DNA of 64,000 bases from Burkholderia ambifaria (GCF_001443045.1 NZ_LKPJ01000006.1:271058-335057), one strand, 5' to 3'; positions 1 to 10,263 are shown, numbered from the stretch's first letter. The notes: generated by a model from the sequence alone, not told the origin. Translations and numbers: made by a program.

Positions 1-861
1 GGCCACACGACGATGCTGCTCGGCGCCGCGCAACACCTCGCGAAGACGCGCAACTTCTCCGGCACCGTGCACCTGTATTTCCAGCCGGCGGAAGAGCACG
101 GCGTCGACAGCGGCGCGAAGAAGATGATCGACGACGGCTTGTTCGAACGCTTTCCGTGCGATGCGGTGTTCGGCATGCACAACCATCCGGGCGCGGCGCC
201 CGGCGTGTTCCTCACGCGGCGCGGCCCGTTCATGTCGGCCGGCGACAAGGCGATCATCTCGATCGAGGGCGTCGGCGGCCATGCGGCGCGGCCGCATCTG
301 ACGGTCGACCCGGTGGTCGTCGCCGCGAGCATCGTGATGGCGCTGCAGACGATCGTCGCGCGCAACGTCGACCCGTCGCAGCCGGCGGTCGTCACGGTCG
401 GCTCGATGCACGCGGGCACCGCGAACAACGTGATCCCGAACGGCGCGCGCCTCGAACTCAGCGTGCGCTCGTTCAGCCCCGACGTGCGCGCGCTGCTCAA
501 GCGCCGTATCGTCGAGCTGGCCGAATCGCAGGCCGCGAGCTACGGCGCGACCGCGCATGTCGAATACATCGAAGGCTATCCGGTCGTCGTCAATACGGAT
601 GCCGAAACGGATTTCGCCGCGCAGGTCGCGCGCGAGCTGGTTGGCGACGCGCATGTCGTCGAGCAGGCCGACCTGCTGATGGGCAGCGAGGATTTCGCGT
701 TCATGCTGCAGCAGCGGCCCGGCTCGTTCGTGCGGCTCGGCAACGGCGAAGGCGAGGACGGCTGCATGGTGCACAACCCGAAGTACGACTTCAACGATCG
801 CAACCTGCCGATCGGCGCGGCGTTCTGGACGCGTCTCGTGGAGCGTTACCTCGGGCAGTAA
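1..861 (+). CDS. M20 family amidohydrolase, 5' truncated by window
   Basis: The reading frame is open from the first base and begins inside the conserved G-H-T-T-M-L-L-G segment of M20D metallopeptidases (hippurate hydrolase / IAA-amino-acid hydrolase group), so roughly the first 100 residues, including the first metal ligands, lie upstream. Visible family marks are the Q-P-A-E-E-H active-site segment at 79-99, G-M-H-N-H-P (about 172-190), the dimerisation domain with G-G-H-A-A-R-P and the C-terminal M-G-S-E-D-F-A-F segment. These enzymes hydrolyse N-acyl or N-aroyl amino acids in the cytoplasm using two metal ions. An MHS-type transporter starts 57 bp downstream on the same strand, probably co-transcribed, which suggests uptake and cleavage of an acylated amino acid. 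The exact substrate cannot be read from the sequence. Confidence 0.9.
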   Translation, partial: GHTTMLLGAAQHLAKTRNFSGTVHLYFQPAEEHGVDSGAKKMIDDGLFERFPCDAVFGMHNHPGAAPGVFLTRRGPFMSAGDKAIISIEGVGGHAARPHLTVDPVVVAASIVMALQTIVARNVDPSQPAVVTVGSMHAGTANNVIPNGARLELSVRSFSPDVRALLKRRIVELAESQAASYGATAHVEYIEGYPVVVNTDAETDFAAQVARELVGDAHVVEQADLLMGSEDFAFMLQQRPGSFVRLGNGEGEDGCMVHNPKYDFNDRNLPIGAAFWTRLVERYLGQ

Positions 862-917
862 CCCCCGCAGCGGCGCGCGGCCGGCGCTTCCGGCCGCATT
901 GAGAGGAGAATCGAACG

Positions 918-2249
918 ATGCAGAAAGACCATCTCGCGCTGCACCCCGCGTCGACGGAGGCCGTCGAAACCGACACGCGCGCCGCGCCGGCCGTCACGAA
1001 GCGCGGCGCGATCGCGGCGGCCGTCATCGGCAACTGGCTGGAGTTCTTCGATTTCACCGTGTACGGCTTTTTCGCGGTGCTGATCGGCAAGCTGTTCTTC
1101 CCGTCGAGCGACCCGACCACGTCGCTGCTGCTGTCGGTCGCGACGTTCGCCGCCGGCTTCTTCACGCGGCCGCTCGGCAGCGTCGTGCTCGGCGTGTATG
1201 CGGACCGCAAGGGCCGCAAGGCCGCGCTGAACCTGACGATCATGCTGATGGCGCTCGGCACCGGCCTGATCGCGATTGCGCCGACCTATGCGCAGGCCGG
1301 CGTGGCCGCGCCGTTGCTGGTCGTCTGCGCGCGGCTGATGCAGGGCTTCTCGCAGGGCGGCGAGTTCGGCGCGGCGACTTCCACGCTGATCGAGCAGGGC
1401 GGCACATCGCGCCGCGCGTTTCGCGCGAGCTGGCAGCTCGCGACGCAGGGCGGCGCCGCGCTGATGGGCTCGGGTTTCGCGGCGCTGCTGTCGAACACGC
1501 TGACGAAGGATGCGCTCGAGAGCTGGGGCTGGCGCCTGCCGTTCCTTGTGGGCGTGCTGATCGCACCCGTCGGTATGGTTTTGCGCCGCCGGCTCGCGGA
1601 CGATGCGCCCGGCGACAGCCATCACGGCATCGAGCGCGGCGTGCTGCGCGAGCTGTTCTCGCGGCACACGCGCACGGTGCTGCTGTTGATGCTGACGGTG
1701 ATGGGCGGCACGGTGTCGACCTACATCCTGACCTTCTACATGCCGACCTATGCGATCCATACGCTCGGCTTGCCGATGAAGTTGTCGATGTTCGTTGGCG
1801 TCGCGTCGGGCTGCGTGATGCTGGTGACGTGTCCGCTGTTCGGCTGGCTGTCGGACCGCCTCGGCAGCCGGCGCATGCCGATCTTCGTCGGGCGCGGCGT
1901 GCTCGTCCTGCTGCTGTTCCCGGCGTTCTGGCTGATGAACCATCATCCGACGCTGTCGGTGATCCTGCCGCTGACCGCGCTGATGCTGCTGTTCTATTCG
2001 CTCGGGTCGGCATCCGAGATGGCGCTGATGTGCGAATCGCTGCCGCGCCACGTGCGTGCGACGGGCATCTCGATCGCGTATGCGCTCGCGGTGACGATTT
2101 TCGGCGGCACCGCGCAATTGATCGCGACCTGGCTCGTGAAGACGACGGGCAGCAAGCTCGCGCCGGCCGGTTACGTGGCCGCGTGCGTGGTGCTGTCGCT
2201 GATCGCGGTCGCGAGGCTGCGCGAGACGGCGCGCGAGTCGATGGACTGA
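918..2249 (+). CDS. MFS transporter, metabolite:H+ symporter (MHS) type
   Basis: A 443-residue protein with about twelve hydrophobic segments. It has the MHS-family signatures: an N-terminal G-N-W-L-E-F-F-D-F segment before the first membrane span, R-P-L-G-S-V-V-L-G-x-x-A-D-R-K-G-R-K in the first cytoplasmic loop, and Q-G-F-S-Q-G-G-E-F-G. Such carriers import organic acids or amino-acid-like compounds with protons. The start is supported by a GAGAGGAGAA ribosome site about 7 bases upstream. It follows the M20 amidohydrolase closely, so a transported N-acyl amino acid is a reasonable guess, but the substrate is inferred from context only. Confidence 0.9.
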   Translation: MQKDHLALHPASTEAVETDTRAAPAVTKRGAIAAAVIGNWLEFFDFTVYGFFAVLIGKLFFPSSDPTTSLLLSVATFAAGFFTRPLGSVVLGVYADRKGRKAALNLTIMLMALGTGLIAIAPTYAQAGVAAPLLVVCARLMQGFSQGGEFGAATSTLIEQGGTSRRAFRASWQLATQGGAALMGSGFAALLSNTLTKDALESWGWRLPFLVGVLIAPVGMVLRRRLADDAPGDSHHGIERGVLRELFSRHTRTVLLLMLTVMGGTVSTYILTFYMPTYAIHTLGLPMKLSMFVGVASGCVMLVTCPLFGWLSDRLGSRRMPIFVGRGVLVLLLFPAFWLMNHHPTLSVILPLTALMLLFYSLGSASEMALMCESLPRHVRATGISIAYALAVTIFGGTAQLIATWLVKTTGSKLAPAGYVAACVVLSLIAVARLRETARESMD

Positions 2250-2283
2250 CGGGCCGCGCCGCGTGCGGCGATCTGCACCGGGA

Positions 2284-3204
2284 TTACCGCCCGCGCACGG
2301 TCCGCAGGTACGACGCGAGCATCGTCGCCAGTTCCTGCGCGCCCGGCGTCAACGGCACGGCCGCGCGCTGCAGCAGGCAGACCTGTTGCGATTCCGCCTG
2401 CTCGCGCACCGGCACCTTCGCGAGCGCGCTTGCGAACGGCCCGTGCCGCGTGACGGCTTCGGATTCGAGCGCGAGACAGTCGGTCTGCGTGACGAGCTGC
2501 AGCGTCTCGAACATGCCTTCGACGGTGGCGATGATCTTTGGCGCCGGCTGGCCGTGCGCGTCGAAGTACGCGAGCAGCCGGTTGACGACCGGATCGGCGC
2601 TCAGGTTCGGCGAACGCGTCGACACCCACGCGTAGTCGGCCAGCTCGGCAAGCGATTGCGCGTGCCGCTGCGGATGGTCGCTGCGGCACACGACCACCGG
2701 CGCCGACGCATGCAGCGGCGTGACCGCGAGATCGGTCGTGTCGGTCTGCTTCGCGACGAGCGCGATCGCGAAATCCACCGCGTTTTCGCGCAGCCAGCCG
2801 ATCATCATTCGCGACGTGCCGGTGCGCAGGTGCACGTCGACCTTCGGGAAACGCGCGCGGAACGCGGTCAGCACGGGCGCGAACGCATCGATCAGCGGTT
2901 CGGTCACGAGGCCCAGCGTGACGGTGCCTTCGAAGGCGCCGCTCAGTTGGCGGATCTCGTGCTCGACCTGCTCGCATTCGCCGAGGATCGCACCCGAGCG
3001 CGCGAGCAGCCGCTGGCCGACGGCGGTCGGCACGATCCCGCGATTGGTGCGCGTGAACAGCGTCGCGCCGAGCGTCGCCTCGAGGCTCTGCAGTTGCTGC
3101 GTGACGCCGCTCTGCGCGAGATCGAGCGCGCGTGCGGCGGCGCGCAGGCTGCCGTGTTCGACGACGGCCTGGAAGATGCGGAGCTGGGACAGCGTGAACG
3201 CCAT
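2284..3204 (-). CDS. LysR family transcriptional regulator
   Basis: A 306-residue LysR-type regulator starting M-A-F-T-L-S-Q-L-R-I-F, with a winged helix-turn-helix over residues 5-65 (A-A-A-R-A-L-D-L-A-Q-S-G-V-T-Q-Q-L) and a co-inducer domain to the C-terminus. A 78-bp in-frame extension upstream was rejected because family alignment begins at this Met. It converges on the MFS gene, leaving only 34 bp between the stops, and diverges from the solute-binding protein at 3341. By LysR habit it probably controls that divergent gene and its own expression. The inducer is not predictable. Confidence 0.88.
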   Translation of the reverse strand: MAFTLSQLRIFQAVVEHGSLRAAARALDLAQSGVTQQLQSLEATLGATLFTRTNRGIVPTAVGQRLLARSGAILGECEQVEHEIRQLSGAFEGTVTLGLVTEPLIDAFAPVLTAFRARFPKVDVHLRTGTSRMMIGWLRENAVDFAIALVAKQTDTTDLAVTPLHASAPVVVCRSDHPQRHAQSLAELADYAWVSTRSPNLSADPVVNRLLAYFDAHGQPAPKIIATVEGMFETLQLVTQTDCLALESEAVTRHGPFASALAKVPVREQAESQQVCLLQRAAVPLTPGAQELATMLASYLRTVRGR

Positions 3205-3340
3205 GATCGAGCGCGAGGCCGGTGATCGGAAATACTGATCATGATAAGGCAGCGGGCGATTCCGGCGGCGGCGCGCGCGCACTACGATCGCAGGCAGTCC
3301 GGCTCATGCCGTTTGCCCCTCTTCCTGCCTTTCGTCGACC

Positions 3341-4123
3341 ATGAAACGCTTCCGCCGCTTCTTCGTTCCGCTGGTTTCCCTGTGCATCGGCTTCGCGGCG
3401 ACGTCCGCGCATGCGCTCGACGCGCATGTGGTGCGCCTCGGCATCGATCCGACCTATCCGCCGATGGATTCGAAGGCGCCCGACGGCAGCCTGAAGGGCT
3501 TCGACGTCGATCTCGGCAACGAGATCTGCCGCCGCGCGCAGCTGCGCTGCCAGTGGGTCGAGCTCGAGTTCTCCGGGATGATTCCGGCGCTGCAGGCGCG
3601 CAAGATCGACGCGATCCTGTCGTCGATGGCGATCACCGAGAAGCGCGAGAAGCAGATCCTGTTTTCGTCGAAGCTGTTCCGCTTCAAGTCGCGGCTCGTC
3701 GCGCGTCCCGAGCGCGGGCTCGGCAGCACGACCGCGTCGCTGGCCGGCAAGCGCGTCGGCGTGCAGTCGGGCACGCAGTTCGAATCGTGGGCGCTCGCGC
3801 ACTGGGCGTCGGCCGGCGTCAGCGTGGTGCCGTACAAGAGCCAGGACGACGTGTTCGCCGATCTCGTCAACGGCCGACTCGACGCCGCGCTGCTCGGCTC
3901 GGTGGAGGCCGATTACGGATTCCTGCGCCAGCCGAAGGGCAAGGGTTTCGCGTTCGTCGGCGCACCGCTCGACATGGGCGATCGCGGCGTCGGCATCGGG
4001 ATGCGCCCGTCGGACACGGCGCTCAAGGCGTCGATCGACGGCGCGATCGCATCGATGCTGAAGGACGGCACGTACGACCGGATCGCGAAGCAGTACTTCG
4101 ATTTCAACCCGTACGGCGATTGA
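3341..4123 (+). CDS. Periplasmic amino-acid-type ABC solute-binding protein (SBP_bac_3)
   Basis: 260 residues with a signal peptide (M-K-R-F-R-R-F-F, hydrophobic core, cleavage near A-H-A at 27-29). The mature part has the family-3 pattern: L-R-L-G-I-D-P-T-Y-P-P-M-D, L-K-G-F-D-V-D-L-G-N-E-I-C, and an A-I-L-S-S-M-A-I-T-E-K-R segment for ligand contact. Proteins of this type bind polar or cationic amino acids or opines and deliver them to an ABC permease. No permease or ATPase gene adjoins it, so it must use components encoded elsewhere. It is followed after 45 bp by a deacylase-type hydrolase, consistent with an N-acyl amino acid ligand, though this is inference. Confidence 0.87.
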   Translation: MKRFRRFFVPLVSLCIGFAATSAHALDAHVVRLGIDPTYPPMDSKAPDGSLKGFDVDLGNEICRRAQLRCQWVELEFSGMIPALQARKIDAILSSMAITEKREKQILFSSKLFRFKSRLVARPERGLGSTTASLAGKRVGVQSGTQFESWALAHWASAGVSVVPYKSQDDVFADLVNGRLDAALLGSVEADYGFLRQPKGKGFAFVGAPLDMGDRGVGIGMRPSDTALKASIDGAIASMLKDGTYDRIAKQYFDFNPYGD

Positions 4124-4168
4124 GCCGCGCGCGCCGCTTCTCCCCGTTTCCTTTATTCGAGACCACCG

Positions 4169-5284
4169 ATGCAGATTCGCACCACGCCGCTCCTGTCGCC
4201 ATCGATCGGCACGCAGCGCACGCTGACGAGCTTTCATTTCGGGCCGGCCGACGCCGGCCGCAAGATCTACCTGCAAGCCGCGCTGCACGCGGACGAGACG
4301 CCCGCAATGCTTGCCGCCGTCGTGCTCAAACAGCGTCTCGCGCGGCTCGACGCGGACGGCCGGCTCGCGGCCGAGGTCGTGCTGGTGCCGGTCGCGAACC
4401 CGGTCGGTCTCAATCACCATCTGCTCGGGCAATTCATCGGCCGGTTCGATCTCGCGAGCGGGCGCAACTTCAATCGCGGCTTCCTGCCGCTCGCGGACAT
4501 CGCCGCGCGGGCGCGCGACCGGCTCGGCGCGGATCCCGAACGCAATCGCGCGATCGTGCGCAAATGCGTCGGCGCGGCGCTCGACGAGATCGCACCGCGC
4601 ACCGAATTCGATGCGTTGCAGCTGGCGCTGCTGAAGCTGTCGCATGACGCCGATATCGTGATCGACCTGCATTGCTCGCTCGAAGCGGTGATGCATCTGT
4701 ACACGAGCGACACCGCGTGGCCGCAGGTCGAGCCGCTTGCGCGCTATCTCGGCGCGGAGGTGTCGCTGCTCGCCGAGGATTCCGGCGGCCACGCGTTCGA
4801 CGATGCGCATCACCTGCTGTGGACGCAGTTGAGGCAGCATCTGCCGGAACGCACGCCGATGGCGGCGGGCACGGTGGCCGTGACCGTCGAATGCCGCGGC
4901 CAGCGCGACGTGACGCATGAATACGCGGCGCGTGACGCCGATGCGCTCGTCGACTATCTGGTGTGGTGCGGCGCGGTGCGTGGCGAGCGCCCGCCGCTGC
5001 CGCCGCTCGCCGCGCCGGCCACGCCGCTCGCGGGCAGCGAGCAGTTCTACGCGCCGGTGAGCGGGATTCTCGTGCACCGCGCGGCGATCGGCGCGACGAT
5101 TCGCGCCGGCGATCCGCTGTTCGACATCGTCGATCCGCTGACCGACGCGATCACGACGGTGTCGAGCGGCACCGACGGCGTGTTCTACATGCGCCGCGCG
5201 ATCCGCTTCGTGACGGCCGGCGCGCCGCTCGGCCGCGTGACGGGCATGGTGCCGGTGCGCAAGGGGATGCTGCTCGGCGCGTGA
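4169..5284 (+). CDS. Succinylglutamate desuccinylase/aspartoacylase family protein (M14-like)
   Basis: A 371-residue zinc hydrolase of the AstE/AspA branch of the carboxypeptidase fold. The metal ligands are visible as A-L-H40-A-D-E43-T-P and D-L-H168-C, and a C-terminal domain with G-I-L-V-H and A-G-D-P-L-F-D-I-V resembles the beta-barrel lid seen in the family. Members release an acyl group from N-acyl amino acids or amides. It is probably co-transcribed with the preceding solute-binding protein. Together with the M20 enzyme at 1-861 the region looks specialised in acylated amino acids. A strong terminator hairpin follows at 5425-5452. Confidence 0.86.
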   Translation: MQIRTTPLLSPSIGTQRTLTSFHFGPADAGRKIYLQAALHADETPAMLAAVVLKQRLARLDADGRLAAEVVLVPVANPVGLNHHLLGQFIGRFDLASGRNFNRGFLPLADIAARARDRLGADPERNRAIVRKCVGAALDEIAPRTEFDALQLALLKLSHDADIVIDLHCSLEAVMHLYTSDTAWPQVEPLARYLGAEVSLLAEDSGGHAFDDAHHLLWTQLRQHLPERTPMAAGTVAVTVECRGQRDVTHEYAARDADALVDYLVWCGAVRGERPPLPPLAAPATPLAGSEQFYAPVSGILVHRAAIGATIRAGDPLFDIVDPLTDAITTVSSGTDGVFYMRRAIRFVTAGAPLGRVTGMVPVRKGMLLGA

Positions 5285-5424
5285 GCAGCGGGTACGGTGT
5301 CCGAGAGGCGCCGTGCAATTTCGTTCTCGTCAAATTGACCGGGCTGTGCCGCGTCACTAAATTGAGCGGTGCGGAGTTCGCTCCGCGTTCCGTGAGAAGG
5401 CGTTACAGCAGAGTCAGAGTTGAG

Positions 5425-5452
5425 CGGGCGGCCCGGTGCCGCCCGTCTTTTT
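5425..5452 (+). terminator. Rho-independent terminator after the deacylase gene
   Basis: Stem CGGGCGGC (5425-5432), loop of five bases, stem GCCGCCCG (5438-5445), then TCTTTTT. It lies about 140 bp beyond the stop at 5284 and faces the convergent IclR gene. The stretch 5285-5424 holds no gene; two AAATTGA[C/G]CGG copies (5332 and 5360 region) are discussed in the findings. Confidence 0.8.
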
Positions 5453-5562
5453 ATGCGTGAATTATCGTATCGCCGACACGACAATCGAAGCTGACGCCGC
5501 GGCGCGCCGGCTTTGGGGAGAATGCCCAGCCGCCGGCTGCTGCTGGTCCGCCGGCCTGCCCC

Positions 5563-6351
5563 TCACCCGCGTCGCGCCACCAGCTCCGACACCGTCTGCG
5601 CGGCCTGCTGCAGCGGCCCGAGAAACTCCTTCACCATCTGCTTCGCGGTGTGCCGCTGCGCATTGCCGCTGATGTTCATCGCGGCGATCACCTGCCCGCG
5701 CCGGTTGCGGATCGGCGCGGAGATCGACATCAAGCCCACTTCGAGTTCCTGATCGACCACGGCCCAGCCCTGCTGGCGCACCTGTGCGATCGTCGCCTTC
5801 AGTTCGCCGAGGTCGGTGATCGTGCGCGGCGTGTGCGCGCGGATGCCGCTTTGCGCGAGCGTTTCGTCGAGCGCGGCGTCGTCGAGCGCGGACAGCAGCA
5901 CGCGGCCCATCGACGTGCAGTACGCGGGCAGGCGGCTGCCGATCGACAGGTTGATCGTCATGATCTTGTGGGTCGGCACGCGCAGCACGTAGACGATCTC
6001 GGTGCGGTCGAGCACGGCGGCCGAGCAGCTTTCGTGGATCTGCGCGGACAACTGCTCCATCACCGGGTCGGCGAGATTCCAGAACGGCATCGACGTGAGA
6101 TACGCGAAGCCGAGCTCGAGGATCTTCGGCGTGAGCCGGAACAGCCGGCCGTCGGCCTCGACGTAGCCGAGCGTCTGCAGCGTCAGCAGGATCCGGCGCG
6201 CGCCCGCGCGCGTGAGTCCGGTGGCCGACGCGACCTCGGTGAGCGTCTGCTCCGGGCGCTGGGCGTCGAACGCGCGGATCACCGCGAGGCCGCGCGCGAA
6301 CGACTGCACATAGGAGTCGCCGGGTTTCGTCTGGATGTCTTCGGTTGTCAT
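5563..6351 (-). CDS. IclR family regulator, PcaR/PobR-like
   Basis: 262 residues from M-T-T-E-D-I-Q-T-K-P. An N-terminal winged helix (F-A-R-G-L-A-V-I-R-A-F, T-E-V-A-S-A-T-G-L-T-R-A-G-A-R-R-I-L) is followed by the IclR effector domain (about 95-255). The R-A-x-A-R-R-I-L-L-T-L recognition helix is typical of the PcaR/PcaU/PobR group that senses beta-ketoadipate pathway acids. The 96 bp in-frame extension upstream lacks coding character and was not included. It diverges from pcaF at 6579, and the shared region contains two 15-bp boxes of the IclR operator type. Role as local activator of pcaF is inferred from this arrangement. Confidence 0.88.
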   Translation of the reverse strand: MTTEDIQTKPGDSYVQSFARGLAVIRAFDAQRPEQTLTEVASATGLTRAGARRILLTLQTLGYVEADGRLFRLTPKILELGFAYLTSMPFWNLADPVMEQLSAQIHESCSAAVLDRTEIVYVLRVPTHKIMTINLSIGSRLPAYCTSMGRVLLSALDDAALDETLAQSGIRAHTPRTITDLGELKATIAQVRQQGWAVVDQELEVGLMSISAPIRNRRGQVIAAMNISGNAQRHTAKQMVKEFLGPLQQAAQTVSELVARRG

Positions 6352-6466
6352 GAACGGTCGGATTGTCGTGCAGCCGAGAAGATAGCGCATGGGGCCTGAC
6401 ACGCCAACCGCCCCGCGGACCGGGCGCTTGACAGGTCGTCCCCGCACTCCCTATGATGCGTTGAAC

Positions 6467-6502
6467 GTTCGATACACGATCTTATGTTCGTATATAGAAC
6501 AT
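6467..6502. promoter_or_regulatory. Paired IclR/PcaR-type operator boxes upstream of pcaF
   Basis: GTTCGATACACGATC (6467-6481) and GTTCGTATATAGAAC (6486-6500) share the pattern GTTCG-N2-A-N2-[C/A]GA-N-C and start 19 bp apart. The second sits in a wider palindrome ATGTTC-N7-GAACAT (6484-6502). Beta-ketoadipate regulators of the IclR family bind similar 15-bp elements. The boxes lie 77-112 bp upstream of the pcaF start and 116 bp from the regulator start, suited to control of both. Confidence 0.6.
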
Positions 6503-6578
6503 TTAAGCGCATCCCGGCGGGCAATGCAAGGGGCGCGTTTTCTTCACTTCCCAGCCTTGCATGAGACCGGAGACACTG

Positions 6579-7781
<1,203 letters not shown>

Positions 7782-7839
7782 TCGCGTCATGCGGTGAAGC
7801 GTGCGCGGGATGCGCGCCGCTTCGCCGTGTTCCCTTCCG

Positions 7840-7882
7840 GACAATATGGCCGGCACGAGCGCTTCGTGCCGGCCATATTGTC
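7840..7882. terminator. Perfect 19-bp inverted repeat, bidirectional terminator-like
   Basis: GACAATATGGCCGGCACGA (7840-7858), loop GCGCT, then its exact reverse complement (7864-7882). It lies 58 bp past the pcaF stop and its second arm overlaps the stop codon of the small reverse-strand frame ending at 7881. There is no T-run, so termination is assumed from stem strength and position. Confidence 0.6.
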
Positions 7883-8088
7883 ATTCAGCCTGCGAATGTT
7901 GCGCGAGGCGCGCGGCGAGTGCGTCGATCTCGGTGTGTGCGAATACCTCGACGCCATGCTGGCGCAGCAGCGCCGCCGTCACGCCCGTGCCGGCCTGCCG
8001 ACGGCCCGCAAAACTTCCGTCGTAGAGTTTCGCCGCGTGCAACGGCCGCCTGGATTGGCACGTCGTCTGGCGTAATCCCATAAAGCAT
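7881..8088 (-). pseudogene. Small possibly frame-shifted reading frame, unknown
   Basis: On the reverse strand, a frame ending at 7881 encodes about 50 residues with clear high-GC third positions (L-Y-D-G-S-F-A-G-R-R-Q-A-G-T-G-V-T and L-L-R-Q-H-G-V-E-V-F). A second frame beginning at 8088 encodes M-L-Y-G-I-T-P-D-D-V-P-I-Q and meets the first around 8030, as if one base had been gained or lost. It could be an intact 66-residue protein from 8081, a decayed gene tail, or chance. I do not recognise a family. The neighbouring palindrome would terminate it. Confidence 0.35.
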
Positions 8089-8185
8089 CGGGCTTCATCC
8101 GCAAAGCGCCGGGCTCGATTATCGGCCGATTATTTGATCGAAATCATCCCGACGACCGAATTCGATATTTTATGTGCTCCCGGAT

Positions 8186-8212
8186 TAAGGTTTTCCCGGA
8201 AATTGCCGACAG
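8186..8212 (+). promoter_or_regulatory. Sigma-28 (FliA) type promoter for first chemoreceptor
   Basis: TAAGGTTT-N11-GCCGACAG, compared with the flagellar sigma consensus TAAAGTTT-N11-GCCGATAA (13 of 16 match). It sits about 104 bp before the start codon. The same arrangement recurs before the second chemoreceptor, which strengthens the call. Confidence 0.7.
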
Positions 8213-8315
8213 CAGGGGCGAGACCGTCGTAAAGCGATAAACCGTTTTTCGGCTACTGAGCGTGATTTCCGCGCCGCGCGGATCCAGCATCCGGATCCGC
8301 CTTTCGGAGCCCTGC

Positions 8316-9860
8316 ATGCGCAACAACCAGCCTGTCACCCAACAAGAATTCGAATTTCCCGACGACGTCACGCTGATGTCGACCACCGATGCCGACAGCA
8401 TCATCACGTACGCGAACACGACGTTCGCATATGTGAGCGGCTTCTCGACCGACGAACTCGTCGGCCAGCCGCACAACGTCGTGCGGCACCCGGACATGCC
8501 GAAGGAGGCGTTCGCCGACATGTGGGCGACGCTGAAGAACGGGGAGCCGTGGACGGCGCTCGTGAAGAACCGCCGCAAGAACGGCGATCACTACTGGGTG
8601 CGCGCGAACGCGATACCCGTGATGCGTAACGGCGTATCGCACGGCTACATGTCGGTGCGCACCAAGGCGCCGCGCGACGAGATCGCGGGCGCCGACGCGT
8701 TGTATCGCGCGTTCCGCGAAGGCAAGGCGGGTCAGCGCCGGTTCCACAAGGGCTTGATCATCCGGACCGGGCTGCTGCGTATCGCGTCGCTGCCGCAGAC
8801 GATGTCGGTGCGCGCGCGTGTGCACTCGACGCTGTGCATGCTGGCGCCGGCCGTCGTCGGCGCGGGCTGGGCGTGCGGGCTGGCAGGCGGCGGGCTCGCG
8901 GCGTTTGCCGCCGCGACGGCCGGCGTGTCGGTGGCGGCCGGGCTGTGGCTCGATGCGCAGATCGTGCGTCCGCTGAAGCGGCTGCATGATCAGGCACTGA
9001 ACGTCGCGACCGGTGAGAGTCGCCGCGGGGTGCGGATGAACCGGGTGGACGAGATCGGCATGACGCTGCGCACGATCAATCAGCTCGGTCTGATGTTCCG
9101 CTGGCTCGTCGATGACGTCAGCGAGCAGGTGCACAACGTGCAGCGCGCGAGCAACGAGATCGCGCAAGGCAACAACGACCTGAGCGCGCGCACCGAACAG
9201 GCTGCGTCGAGCGTGCAGGAAACCGCCGCATCGATGGCCGAAATGACGGCCACCGTCGACAGCAACGCGGAGACCGCGCTGCAGGCGAACCGGCTTGCTG
9301 TGTCCGCGAGCGAAGCGGCCGAGCGCGGCGGGCAGGCGGTGAGCGAAGTCGTCACGACGATGCGCGACATCACCGACAGCTCGCGCAGGATCGCCGACAT
9401 CATCGGCGTGATCGACGGGATCGCGTTCCAGACCAATATCCTCGCGTTGAACGCGGCGGTCGAAGCGGCGCGCGCGGGCGAACAGGGGCGCGGTTTCGCG
9501 GTGGTCGCGGGCGAGGTGCGTGCGCTCGCGCAGCGCAGCGCGAATGCGGCGAAGGAAATCAAGACGCTGATCGGCGCGAGTGTCGACCGGGTCGAGTCGG
9601 GTGCGAGGCGGGTCGACGATGCGGGCAGGACGATGGAGGATATCGTCGCGCAGGTGAAGCGCGTGTCGGACCTGATCGCGGAGATCAGCTCGTCGACGGC
9701 CGAACAGAGCACCGGTGTCGCGCAGGTCGATCAGGCGGTGGTGCATCTGGACAACATCACGCAGCAGAACGCGGCGCTGGTCGAGCAGAGCGCGGCGGCG
9801 TCGGAAAGCCTGAAGCAGCAGGCGACGCGGCTCGTCGATGCGGTGAACGTGTTTCGGTAA
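8316..9860 (+). CDS. Aer-like methyl-accepting chemotaxis protein, copy 1
   Basis: 514 residues. Residues 10-115 form a PAS domain of the Aer type ([28 protein letters not shown]), then a short hydrophobic hairpin (about 170-210, [11 protein letters not shown]), a HAMP-like stretch and a signalling domain with [19 protein letters not shown]. There is no periplasmic sensing domain, so it probably senses redox or energy state from inside through a bound cofactor. No C-terminal NWETF-type tether is present. The start was chosen at the Met shared with copy 2, with GGAG just upstream. Copy 2 lies 403 bp downstream. Confidence 0.9.
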   Translation: MRNNQPVTQQEFEFPDDVTLMSTTDADSIITYANTTFAYVSGFSTDELVGQPHNVVRHPDMPKEAFADMWATLKNGEPWTALVKNRRKNGDHYWVRANAIPVMRNGVSHGYMSVRTKAPRDEIAGADALYRAFREGKAGQRRFHKGLIIRTGLLRIASLPQTMSVRARVHSTLCMLAPAVVGAGWACGLAGGGLAAFAAATAGVSVAAGLWLDAQIVRPLKRLHDQALNVATGESRRGVRMNRVDEIGMTLRTINQLGLMFRWLVDDVSEQVHNVQRASNEIAQGNNDLSARTEQAASSVQETAASMAEMTATVDSNAETALQANRLAVSASEAAERGGQAVSEVVTTMRDITDSSRRIADIIGVIDGIAFQTNILALNAAVEAARAGEQGRGFAVVAGEVRALAQRSANAAKEIKTLIGASVDRVESGARRVDDAGRTMEDIVAQVKRVSDLIAEISSSTAEQSTGVAQVDQAVVHLDNITQQNAALVEQSAAASESLKQQATRLVDAVNVFR

Positions 9861-10263
9861 TCGTCGGCGACATGTGCTTGCGTACGTGTCCCGTCACGAC
9901 GATTGAAGAGGCGAATCTCCGGTTCCGATTCGATTCAATTCGATGAATCAAACGAGAGGGGTTCGCATTCACGATTCCGGATTGACCTGCTGGTCCGGTC
10001 AAAGGAATCGTCTCGAATAATCAGACAATTGATGCATGGGTATTTGATAAATACTCGATTTTATTCATCTATAAATAAAGTTTTCGCTAAATCAAGATGA
10101 TGCAAGATTAATGCATATTTGTCCGTGGTCGGCATAATGTTTTCGCCAAATTTGCCGAAAGCGCAGGAGTGTGATCGAACGCATGCGGGCCGACCGCGAT
10201 GTGTACGGTCTCAATCCAATCCACAAGCGGACGCAAGATCCGCAACCCGGGGAACTCCACACC
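9861..10263. other. AT-rich intergenic region between the two chemoreceptors
   Basis: About 400 bp without a gene. The stretch 9900-10130 is much richer in A and T than its surroundings and carries ATTCGATTCAATTCGATGAAT-like repeats. A second TAAAGTTT-like box near 10076-10083 resembles a decayed copy of the promoter at 10135. No terminator with a T-run was found after the first gene. Confidence 0.6.
10135..10161 (+). promoter_or_regulatory. Sigma-28 (FliA) type promoter for second chemoreceptor
   Basis: TAATGTTT-N11-GCCGAAAG matches the flagellar sigma consensus at 13 of 16 positions and lies 102 bp before the start codon, the same distance as at copy 1. The spacer TCGCCAAATTT differs from that of copy 1, so the elements look maintained by selection and not just copied recently. 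Confidence 0.7.

Noticed and set aside
10076..10102. TAAAGTTT-N11 box as an additional sigma-28 promoter
   Set aside because: The -10 part (AGATGATG) does not match GCCGATAA; kept only as a possible decayed copy.
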